Assembly (NCBI GenBank): GCA_945869695.1
Contig: CAMBPV010000009.1
Location: forward strand, 1 to 49,539
Length of the DNA: 49,539 bases
Reading direction: 5' to 3'
DNA from: Prosthecobacter debontii
GTDB lineage: Bacteria; Verrucomicrobiota; Verrucomicrobiia; Verrucomicrobiales; Verrucomicrobiaceae
A program made the position numbers and the translations under genes. Within the stretch, counting starts at the first letter, position 1; every line of letters begins with the position of its first letter. Below the pieces are notes generated by a model that was not told where the DNA came from, made no database searches, and saw nothing but the letters and a program-made list of their open reading frames with translations. Shown piece by piece: positions 1 to 7,460 of the stretch.

Positions 1-1427
1 TTGTCGATTTTGTCGAGGACGGCTTCCATGGCTAAAGAGCTGGTGCCCGTTTCCGCACTGCTGCCTGCGAGCTGTGCCATCTCATGCTGGTCACAAGCGA
101 TTTTGTAATACTCAAACAAACGCTGACACGAGGCGACGACGCAGTAGCCTTTGGATCCTTGATCGACCATGGGAATGCCTCTGATGAAAACATCTCCGCC
201 CTCAGATTTGGTCACATTGCGCAAGAGAGCAGTTTTACCGACAGCCGATGTGAGTAACCCCGTGGGACTCGATCCGAAACTCCAGTCTTTGTTTCCTGGA
301 GAAGCCAGTTTCAAGCGGAGAAACTCGGGCTGGGATGCATTTTTGCCGGTGCCAGCATAGTCGTTGTGTTCCAACTGTGCGATGCAGAGTGGCGAACGCC
401 AAAGATAGCCGACTGTCTTAACAGCCGCACTTGCACCGGGTTGCTGACGCTGGGGTGAAACCTTGAGCAACTGACCGAGTGACTGTCCACACGCTTTGAA
501 AAGGGCATCAAACTCAGACGGTCCCATACCACCGGAGTCACCTCGATTGTAAACGGAGACTGAGACGATGGAAGGGTTCCCATTTTTGAAATCGATGACG
601 GCTTCATCCGCCGATACTCGCCCGCCGAAGAGTCGGAGGTCGATGGTGATGTTTGAAAAGGGTTGTCGAGAAAAACGCAGCCTGTCTTTTCCGGCGGTGA
701 GCCATTTGAAGAAGGGTTGTTCTTTGAATCCGCGATCTGAGACATCGAATCGCTTCTCGATCCCGTCGGTGCTCATCTCCCAAGCAGTGGGGCAGTCGAG
801 AAGGAAATCGAGGTCGCAAATCATGGCGAATGAGCCGTCCCCAGCATCGTGCAGAAATGCGAGATGAGCATCGGCAGACTTGACGATCCGAATGACCGAA
901 AGCGGGCCGCCCTTGGATTGAACAACGATGCCATCAGCCCATTTCCAAACGGCGAAAACGACGGCTTCCATCCCGGTTCGGCTGACCATTCTTCGGGTGG
1001 GCTCATCTTTAAGGACACGAGTGAGTTCCCTGGCTGCAAGGTCGGCAAACTGCGCATCAATTTCGATTTCCATTCCTTCCGATTTCCCGTCCCGAAAATG
1101 AATCACGACGTCTTCGATCGGGAGTTTTCCACCGAAGGAGGTGAGGTCGACGGTGATGTTGGAGAAGGGTTTCCGGCCGAGGTGAGCCTTGGTTTTGTCG
1201 GGTGACCAGCCATAAAAGGGGCTGCTGCTGAAACCTTCAGCGACGAAGGCGTTCTCAAGTTCTTCAGGCGAAAGAGAAAGTGGAGACTGCCAATCAAGGA
1301 TGAGATCGAGCGATGCTTCGAGGTTGAATTCTTTGGCGTTTCCTGCGCCTTGAGCCCAAGCGATTCCTTGGGAGAGACACAGCCCGAGCACAGACACCAT
1401 CCCGGATAGAAGGAAATTTCTCCACAT
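1..1427 (-). CDS. C39-like cysteine peptidase with duplicated N-terminal domain (3' end outside window)
   Basis: An open frame runs without a stop from an ATG at 1427 off the left edge, giving 475 residues. It starts MWRNFLLSGM followed by a hydrophobic stretch ending near AWAQG, a typical Sec signal peptide, so the product is probably exported. Two similar blocks are visible: PFSNITVDLTSFGG near residues 83-115 and PFSNITIDLRLFGG near 251-283, so a roughly 170-residue unit is duplicated. Near residue 429 the motif VDQGSKGYCVVAS matches the catalytic-cysteine segment of C39-like (papain-fold) peptidases. The catalytic His and Asp would lie beyond the edge. Other frames in this stretch are Ser/Pro-rich and look like shadows. 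The gene diverges from gluQ. The peptidase assignment rests on one motif; substrate unknown. Confidence 0.8.
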   Translation of the reverse strand, partial: MWRNFLLSGMVSVLGLCLSQGIAWAQGAGNAKEFNLEASLDLILDWQSPLSLSPEELENAFVAEGFSSSPFYGWSPDKTKAHLGRKPFSNITVDLTSFGGKLPIEDVVIHFRDGKSEGMEIEIDAQFADLAARELTRVLKDEPTRRMVSRTGMEAVVFAVWKWADGIVVQSKGGPLSVIRIVKSADAHLAFLHDAGDGSFAMICDLDFLLDCPTAWEMSTDGIEKRFDVSDRGFKEQPFFKWLTAGKDRLRFSRQPFSNITIDLRLFGGRVSADEAVIDFKNGNPSIVSVSVYNRGDSGGMGPSEFDALFKACGQSLGQLLKVSPQRQQPGASAAVKTVGYLWRSPLCIAQLEHNDYAGTGKNASQPEFLRLKLASPGNKDWSFGSSPTGLLTSAVGKTALLRNVTKSEGGDVFIRGIPMVDQGSKGYCVVASCQRLFEYYKIACDQHEMAQLAGSSAETGTSSLAMEAVLDKID

Positions 1428-1510
1428 GTCTCCACGCTAAGCTGAAAGTGCCGTTACCGTCAAATCCGATGGATGACGAGGTGCAAATGGTGGCTAAGGG
1501 TGAGGCCGCC

Positions 1511-2350
1511 ATGCCAATCGTCACTCGTTTTGCTCCCAGTCCCACCGGATGGCTTCATCTCGGTCACGCTTTCGCGGCCTTGTTTGCTCAACGCGAGGCT
1601 GAGAAGGGAAGGGGGAGATTTTTGGTGCGACTGGAGGACATCGACGTGGCGAGAGTGCGTCCTGAGTATGAGGTGGCTCTACGCGAGGATCTCAAGTGGT
1701 TAGGTCTGCGGTGGGAGGAACCGATGCGTAAGCAGTCCGAGCATTTTCCGGATTACCAGCAGGCGCTCGATCAATTGTCTGATCTAGGAGTGCTCTACCC
1801 TTGTTTCTGCACACGGAGAGAGATTCAGGAGGAAATCCAGCGAGCCGGAAATGCGCCGCAGGGGCCTGATGGGCCACTTTATCCGGGAACCTGTCGGTCT
1901 CGGTCCAAAGTCGAGCGTGAGGAAAGGATGGCTGAGGGAGCGGCCTATGCGCTCAGGCTGGATGTGACGGAGGCCCTGAAGCGGGTGCCGAATTCATTGG
2001 CTTGGGAAGATCTCTCGCGCGGGGTGCAAACAGCGGACCCGGCGAGGTTTGGTGACGTGGTGCTAGCGCGGAAGGAGACGCCCACCAGCTACCATTTGGC
2101 CGTAGTAGTGGATGATGCGAAACAAGGTGTCAATCTCGTGACTCGGGGTGAAGACTTGTTCGAGGCCACTCACGTGCATCGCTTGTTACAAGAACTCCTC
2201 GGATTGCCTGTTCCAAAATGGCATCACCATCGGCTCATCACGGATGAACAGGGCAAGAGACTGGCAAAACGAGATGGCGCCAAGTCGCTGCGCGCGCTTC
2301 GGGCCGAGGGTTGGAAACCTTCGGATGTGCTCTCAGCGATCGGGTGGTGA
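1511..2350 (+). CDS. gluQ: Glutamyl-Q tRNA(Asp) synthetase
   Basis: This is a truncated glutamyl-tRNA synthetase paralogue that activates glutamate and attaches it to queuosine-34 of tRNA(Asp). Visible features are RFAPSPTGWLHLGHA (HIGH-type motif) at the N-terminus, a zinc-site pattern CFC...YPGTC, and a KMSKS-like loop KRLAKRDG near the C-terminus. At about 279 residues it lacks the anticodon-binding domain of GltX, which separates it from true GluRS. I chose ATG 1511 because the family begins a few residues before RFAPSPTG and a GTGAGG lies 5 nt upstream. In-frame starts at 1448 (GTG), 1469 and 1487 would add an unconserved N-terminus. It converges with the next gene, 6 nt between stops. 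Confidence 0.93.
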   Translation: MPIVTRFAPSPTGWLHLGHAFAALFAQREAEKGRGRFLVRLEDIDVARVRPEYEVALREDLKWLGLRWEEPMRKQSEHFPDYQQALDQLSDLGVLYPCFCTRREIQEEIQRAGNAPQGPDGPLYPGTCRSRSKVEREERMAEGAAYALRLDVTEALKRVPNSLAWEDLSRGVQTADPARFGDVVLARKETPTSYHLAVVVDDAKQGVNLVTRGEDLFEATHVHRLLQELLGLPVPKWHHHRLITDEQGKRLAKRDGAKSLRALRAEGWKPSDVLSAIGW

Positions 2351-2356
2351 TCTGAA

Positions 2357-4135
2357 TTACGCGGAGGCCGAAGGAACTGCTGGGGCGAGGTGCTCCACGG
2401 CTTTGGCGGCGATCGCTTTGGCTTGCTCGGTGATGTTCTTCTCTTCGAAGTCACTGCACCAGCCTTTGATCTCGAGTTCATTGAAGATTTTTCCGATCAC
2501 ACGGCGGAGGAGGCCTTTCAGATTGGGGATTTCCACTTCTTGAAGGGAGCGGATGGCCTGTTCTTTGTAGCTTTCCAGAAGGAGCATGGACTTCTCATGC
2601 GCACCGCTTTCCTCGGCCCACTTACGGATGGTCGGTTTGTCTGGCGGAGTGTCACAGCGGCCATTCCAGAGGGCTTCCATGGTCTCGAGGACTTCTCCTT
2701 TGCCTCGCTCTCTGAGCAGGGCCAGGATGATGCTGGGGCGGATGGAAACGTTATTGTCGGCGGCGGAGTCGTCTCCGAGGTCGTCTAGGTCATCCCGGAT
2801 TTGATAAGCTATCCCGAGGGCTTCGCTGTATTTGTGGAGGGGGTCTTCGACTTCGTCGAGTCGGTTTGCAAGTGCGGCGCCTACTTTGAGAGCGACCTCA
2901 AAGGCAGGGGCAGTTTTGCTGCGGAAGATTTCGAGAACTTGAGTGCCACTGAGAGCGACGGGATGATTGTTCCAAAGCAGTTCAGCGCCCTGACCGCGGC
3001 AGAGTTCGCGCTGACCTTCGGCTGCGACTTTGAGTGAGGCGGCGCGAATATTGGCAGAGAGTCTGCTGTCGGCCAAGAGGCGATAACCTTCACCAATGAG
3101 CAGGTCACCGACATTCAAAGCGACGGGCACTCCGTGCTCCTCATGGAGAGTGGACTCGCCGTAGCGCAGAGCATCGTTGTCCTCGATATCATCATGGATG
3201 AGGGATGCTTTGTGGAAGCACTCGACAGCGATAGCGGCGCGTTTGAGGTCATCGCTCATTTCACCTTCTGGGTTCTCACGGAGGGCTTGGTAGGCGGCGA
3301 CGGTGAGGAAAGGTCTCCAACGTTTTCCAGCGCGGGCCAGCCACTCGCGAGCAATGGCTTCCGTTTGTCCGTGAGGTTTTCCGAGAAGAGCGTCCAAGCT
3401 CTCTGCCTCAAACCAAGTCTTCACTTCATCATGGAGCGCATTGAGATTTAAGCGCCGCGTTTTGTCATCGCTGGTCAGGTGGATGTAATCCCAAACCCAG
3501 TCGATATCCACGGTGGTGTCGATGCAGTCATCCTGGAGCAAGGGAACGGCTACAGCCGGAATGGCCGCTGCTTCCACATAAGGAAACGTGCGCTCCAGCA
3601 CCGGAAGGCACGAGATGCCCACGATCGCCTCGATCTTGCCCGTTTGAATGAGCGACATCACGATGGCCGAGCCCTCAGCCACGAGCACGGCGTAACCCAG
3701 TTTTTCCGCCTCGTTTTGGAAGTCCTGAATGGTGCAAAGTCCACACTGCTTGCAGAGGAGACCGAACTCATCAAACGGAGCCGGGCACTTGCTCTCCACG
3801 CGCAGGCATTTGGGCATGAGGAGCAGTCGTTTTTCAAAAGGAACCGTGGCGAGAGATTCACGCCAGAGTTCATTGCTCAGCAGCACACCCGTGTAGTCCC
3901 GGTAAAGGGGATCGATGGAACGCAGAGCCATGAGCTTCTCGGTGTGCTCGCGCAGTTCATCCAGTGGCATGGGCGGCACGAGACCCGCATCGGCAAAATA
4001 AGCGCGGACAAAGCCGAGGATTCGATCCCTCTCCTGCTTGGTCTGTGGAATGTTTTTCTTGGGCTGTCTAAACCGACGCACCGTGGGAGGAATGGCGGGC
4101 GGAAGGGTGGCTGAGAGAGCTGCGACAGTGGACAT
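2357..4135 (-). CDS. DUF116 domain-polyprenyl synthetase fusion
   Basis: The 592-residue protein has two parts. Residues about 100-215 resemble DUF116: a cysteine cluster (KCLRVESKCP, then LLCKQCGLC) and a conserved ISCLPVLE segment, probably binding a metal or Fe-S cluster. Residues about 260-560 are a trans-isoprenyl diphosphate synthase: the first Asp-rich motif is LIHDDIEDND and the second is QIRDDLDDLGDD, the two magnesium-diphosphate sites of chain elongation. A normal prenyltransferase is about 300-350 residues, so the N-terminal addition nearly doubles it. The Asp-rich motifs are intact, so catalysis is expected; chain length cannot be read off. No signal peptide is seen. The role of the DUF116 part is unknown. 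It is transcribed alone, downstream of the alkB gene on the same strand with a 117-nt gap. Confidence 0.88.
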   Translation of the reverse strand: MSTVAALSATLPPAIPPTVRRFRQPKKNIPQTKQERDRILGFVRAYFADAGLVPPMPLDELREHTEKLMALRSIDPLYRDYTGVLLSNELWRESLATVPFEKRLLLMPKCLRVESKCPAPFDEFGLLCKQCGLCTIQDFQNEAEKLGYAVLVAEGSAIVMSLIQTGKIEAIVGISCLPVLERTFPYVEAAAIPAVAVPLLQDDCIDTTVDIDWVWDYIHLTSDDKTRRLNLNALHDEVKTWFEAESLDALLGKPHGQTEAIAREWLARAGKRWRPFLTVAAYQALRENPEGEMSDDLKRAAIAVECFHKASLIHDDIEDNDALRYGESTLHEEHGVPVALNVGDLLIGEGYRLLADSRLSANIRAASLKVAAEGQRELCRGQGAELLWNNHPVALSGTQVLEIFRSKTAPAFEVALKVGAALANRLDEVEDPLHKYSEALGIAYQIRDDLDDLGDDSAADNNVSIRPSIILALLRERGKGEVLETMEALWNGRCDTPPDKPTIRKWAEESGAHEKSMLLLESYKEQAIRSLQEVEIPNLKGLLRRVIGKIFNELEIKGWCSDFEEKNITEQAKAIAAKAVEHLAPAVPSASA

Positions 4136-4252
4136 GTTGAATGATGGATCGGAAAACCTGAGGGTGAGAGCGGACGGAGCGCCAACTCATTAACCGTGAC
4201 ACGTAAGAACAGTCTTGCAAGAATTGCGGTTGGTTCCGTCTATTTTGCGTTC

Positions 4253-4858
4253 TCAGGGAGCTCTGACCTGCCGAAAAGTGAGGTTGATGCGGGATTCCTT
4301 CACTTTGGCGGATTTGGGGAGGCTGTGCAGCCAATGGTGCTGGGTGCGGCCTTTCATCACCAAAAGGGTGCCGTGCCCGAGCTCGATCTCTCGCTTTTCG
4401 GCTTGCACGCGGTGCTTAAAACAGAAACGCCGCGCTGCCCCAAAACTGAGAGAGGCGATCATCGGGTCCCTCCCGAGAGATTTTTCATCGTCGCAATGCC
4501 AGCCCATGCCCTGAGAGCCGTCGGCGTAGGCATTGAGCAGGCAGGAGTTGAAAGCAGTGCCGCAGATCTGCTCGACCAAGGCTTTGAGCGCTCGAAGCTC
4601 AGGCGTCCAGGGAAGGGGGAAACGAGTGATGCCCGAGTAGGTGTAGGCGCTTTGAGAGTCGCCATACCAGGCCATCCTCCGGGCGGTGGTGATGTGTTTG
4701 CCAAAAAGGATGACTTCATCCTGCCGCCAGGGGGTGGTCTGATCGAGAACTGAAAAATAACGGTCCGCCTCGTCGAGAGACATCACCCGTCCGTGATCAT
4801 TTACCTCGCCGTCAAAGGGCAGCAGGTTCACACGTGGCTCTGGCGGAAAGAGGTCCAC
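4253..4858 (-). CDS. AlkB-like 2-oxoglutarate/Fe(II) dioxygenase
   Basis: A 201-residue protein of the AlkB family, which oxidatively demethylates N-alkylated bases in DNA or RNA. The Fe(II) ligands are visible as WHCDDE (HxD) and a distal His in HHWLHSLPKS, followed by RINLTFR, the 2-oxoglutarate-binding arginine motif. The N-terminus (LLPFDGEV, then DEADRYFSVL) is that of the ABH2/ABH3-like bacterial subgroup. The start is a GTG at 4858, supported because family similarity begins within the first 10 residues and the first ATG would remove them. It lies 11 nt downstream of an alkyltransferase gene, so the two are likely one operon for alkylation damage repair. Confidence 0.9.
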   Translation of the reverse strand: MDLFPPEPRVNLLPFDGEVNDHGRVMSLDEADRYFSVLDQTTPWRQDEVILFGKHITTARRMAWYGDSQSAYTYSGITRFPLPWTPELRALKALVEQICGTAFNSCLLNAYADGSQGMGWHCDDEKSLGRDPMIASLSFGAARRFCFKHRVQAEKREIELGHGTLLVMKGRTQHHWLHSLPKSAKVKESRINLTFRQVRAP

Positions 4859-4869
4859 TCGGAGCGTCG

Positions 4870-5415
4870 CTAACGGGCAGCCTCTTTTTCCAAGAGCGCC
4901 TTTTTTCGATCCACGCCCCAGCGAAAACCCGAGAGACCACCGTCTTGCCGCACCACCCGGTGGCAGGGAACCACGACGGCCAGTGAATTGGCCGCACAGG
5001 CGCCCGCGACGGCTCTCACTGCGGCTGGTGAGCCGATTCTTTGGGCGACTTCGGTATAACTTGCCGTTTTACCTGCCGGGATTTTGCGGAGCTCTGCCCA
5101 GACTCGGCATTGGAAATCCGTGCCGCGCAGGTCGAGCTTGAGGTCTGCATTCACGGCATCCTTGGGCGACTCAATGATGCCAAGAATACGCTGCATCATC
5201 GGCTGATCATTTTTTGCCGCAGCGACGAGCTCCTCTCCGGAGAAACGCCGCCGAAGTTCATCCAACATCGCGGCTCGGTCTTGGTCGAAAAAGATGGCGC
5301 ACACTCCCTTATCCGACCACGCCACTAAGGCGGAACCGAGAAACGTTTTCCCGATTCCATAACGGATGGCTCCAAGAGTTGAAGCAACCGGATTGGATCG
5401 AGCGATGGTCATCAT
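4870..5415 (-). CDS. ogt: Methylated-DNA-[protein]-cysteine S-methyltransferase
   Basis: A 181-residue suicide alkyltransferase that transfers the alkyl group from O6-alkylguanine to its own cysteine. The acceptor-site motif VVPCHRVV is near residue 150, and FQCRVWAELRKIPAGKTASYTEVAQRIG-type sequence forms the helix-turn-helix and Arg-finger region before it. The N-terminal domain (TFLGSALVAWSDKGVCAIFF) resembles the one found in Ada C-terminal halves, but the Ada N-terminal zinc and AraC domains are absent, so it cannot act as the Ada regulator. It is the first gene of the probable ogt-alkB operon and lies 9 nt after the stop of the aldolase/dehydrogenase gene, which may be co-transcribed. 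Start ATGATG at 5415; either ATG is possible. Confidence 0.93.
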   Translation of the reverse strand: MMTIARSNPVASTLGAIRYGIGKTFLGSALVAWSDKGVCAIFFDQDRAAMLDELRRRFSGEELVAAAKNDQPMMQRILGIIESPKDAVNADLKLDLRGTDFQCRVWAELRKIPAGKTASYTEVAQRIGSPAAVRAVAGACAANSLAVVVPCHRVVRQDGGLSGFRWGVDRKKALLEKEAAR

Positions 5416-5424
5416 GAGCGGAGA

Positions 5425-7392
5425 TCAAATGACCCGATCGTTTCCACCATCGACCGGAATTTGAGCGCCGGTGACTTTGGAAAAGAGGGGGCCAGCCATG
5501 GCGGAAACCATGTTGCCGATGTCCTTGGATTTGATTTCCACCTTCATCAGATTTTTGGTCTTGTACTCATCCACCGTCATGCCATAACGGGCGGCGCTCT
5601 TTTCCAGGGCTTCGGGGGTCCAAAGCTTGGTGTCAAACACGGCGTCGGGGTGGACGATATTCACTCGGATTTTGTGGGGAGCGAGTTCGAGAGCTGCAAC
5701 TCGGCAAAGTTGAGTCAGCGCCGCCTTGCTGCACGAGTAAGCGCTCGCGCCAGGGCCGGGGGCTTTGAAGTTTCGGCTGCCGACAAAGATGATGCTGGCA
5801 TCGAGGCCTTGTTTGACGAAGGGGATCACCTTGTTCATGAGCTTCTGGTGGCTCGTGAGATTGATCATGATCGTGCGATCCCAGTCGGTCTGGGCCATGA
5901 CGTCGAGTTGATCATTCTTCGGGAAGATGCCCGCGTTGCTGACGACAATGTCGATACCGCCAAACTCACGCACCGTGAAGTCGATCGCGTCCTGGACGGG
6001 CTGGTCCTCGGTGAGATTCACCACGATGCCGATGCCTCCGATCTTTTTCATGATCTCGGGGATGTCTTTGTCAATGTCGAGACCCACGACTTGAGCGCCC
6101 TGCTCGGCCAAGCTTTCAGCGATGGCAAAACCAATGCCAGCGGCGCAGCCCGTGACGAGCGCGACTTTTCCCTGATGAATTTTGCGCGCCGGTCCCTTCC
6201 GGAGTTTGGCCTGTTCGAGATCCCAATATTCGATTTCAAAGATGTCCTTCTCTGGCAGGGGTTCCCATCCGCCAGCGGATTCTCCGAGTTGGACGGTGGC
6301 GGCCGTGGACTCCGAGATGTCGGCGACGATTTTGGCATCCTTCACGGTGTCACCAAAACTCACGATGCCCTTGCCCGGCCAGATGGCGAAACGCGGGGCC
6401 GGGTCCAGCATGGTCTGCCCCTTGGCGTGGCGGTTGAAATAGGCGGCGTAGTCATCCGCGAACTTCTGAACGCTGGCTTCCAAATCATCGCCGATGTAGG
6501 CCGGAGCGCGCTTCGTCCGGATGCTGTGATCGGGAGTGAGGGGACCACGTGTTCCAAATTCAGCGACCTTGGAAATCCCCGCATAACCCACGGCCTCAGG
6601 CGAAGCGCTCAGCCGGGCGATTTGTGGGAATCCACGTTTCAGAGACACCGCGCGACGGAGCTTGGCCAGCGCGAGCAAGTCTTCCGACGCTTCAGCCTTT
6701 GCCGCAGGTTTCCCCTTTTTCGCCAGATACTCTTCAGCCTGAGTCACCATTTCAATGTGAAGCTCATAGCTCTTCTTCGCGTCATCATCAAAGGTGAAGA
6801 GCCCATGTTTGAGAAGCACCATGCCTTGGATGCCCTCTTTCCTCAGGTCACGACCGGCGATCAGATCCGCGATGGTTTTGGCCAAAATGAAACCCGGCAT
6901 GACGTAGGGCACCACGATGACTCGGTCACCGTAGATCTCCTTCACCCGAGCCTCACCGTCTGAACTGCACGTGAGCGCAGAAATGGCGTTCGCGTGACTG
7001 TGATCCACAAAACGAAACGGCAAAATGGCGTGAAGAATGGCCTCGATGCTCGCAGCGGGAGCATTCGGGTTTGTCATCGCGACTCTCTGCTGGAGGACCA
7101 TGTCTTCATCGCTCATGGTGGCGAGTTTCGACATCTTGATGAGCGCCTCCATCCGCACGGGGGAGAAGCCCTCGCGCTCAATGGTGGCCAGGTCCCAACC
7201 GCTGCCTTTCACGTAACAAACATCGACCGAGTCGCCGAAGAAATCCTTTTCGGTGACCTTTACGGAGGTGTTTCCACCCCCGTGGAGCACGAGTTGGGGG
7301 TTCCGACCCAACAAACGTGAGGTGTAAACTCGTTGCCCGAGCAGATCATTCCCAAAGGTGGCGGCTTCTGTATCGTTCCAAAGACTTTGCAT
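5425..7392 (-). CDS. Bifunctional class II aldolase / short-chain dehydrogenase (RhaD/RhaE type)
   Basis: The 655-residue protein joins an N-terminal class II aldolase to a C-terminal SDR. In the aldolase half, LHGGGNTSVK, the zinc-ligand HSHAN and KHGLF are present. The SDR half starts near residue 405 with the NAD loop TGCAAGIGFAIA, then NAG, and the catalytic YSCSK. This architecture (COG3347) is known as rhamnulose-1-phosphate aldolase/lactaldehyde dehydrogenase, splitting rhamnulose-1-P and oxidising the lactaldehyde. No rhamnose isomerase, kinase or transporter lies nearby, so the exact sugar is not proven. ATG 7392 is preferred over the GTG one codon upstream. Confidence 0.9.
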   Translation of the reverse strand: MQSLWNDTEAATFGNDLLGQRVYTSRLLGRNPQLVLHGGGNTSVKVTEKDFFGDSVDVCYVKGSGWDLATIEREGFSPVRMEALIKMSKLATMSDEDMVLQQRVAMTNPNAPAASIEAILHAILPFRFVDHSHANAISALTCSSDGEARVKEIYGDRVIVVPYVMPGFILAKTIADLIAGRDLRKEGIQGMVLLKHGLFTFDDDAKKSYELHIEMVTQAEEYLAKKGKPAAKAEASEDLLALAKLRRAVSLKRGFPQIARLSASPEAVGYAGISKVAEFGTRGPLTPDHSIRTKRAPAYIGDDLEASVQKFADDYAAYFNRHAKGQTMLDPAPRFAIWPGKGIVSFGDTVKDAKIVADISESTAATVQLGESAGGWEPLPEKDIFEIEYWDLEQAKLRKGPARKIHQGKVALVTGCAAGIGFAIAESLAEQGAQVVGLDIDKDIPEIMKKIGGIGIVVNLTEDQPVQDAIDFTVREFGGIDIVVSNAGIFPKNDQLDVMAQTDWDRTIMINLTSHQKLMNKVIPFVKQGLDASIIFVGSRNFKAPGPGASAYSCSKAALTQLCRVAALELAPHKIRVNIVHPDAVFDTKLWTPEALEKSAARYGMTVDEYKTKNLMKVEIKSKDIGNMVSAMAGPLFSKVTGAQIPVDGGNDRVI

Positions 7393-7460
7393 CACCGCTT
7401 ATGTAAAGCGGAGGTCGAGGGGTGCAACTGAGTAGTTTCAAACTGAGAGATCGCGAGGGG

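Noticed and set aside
169-1435. Several small open frames on both strands between 169 and 1435
   Set aside because: They overlap a single continuous minus-strand frame with a signal peptide and peptidase motif and have Ser/Pro/Arg-biased composition typical of out-of-frame reading.
5461-6963. A 500-residue open frame on the plus strand antisense to the aldolase/dehydrogenase
   Set aside because: It is a mirror of a well-supported gene with complete active-site motifs; its own sequence is rich in His, Asp, Phe and Arg without any recognisable domain.
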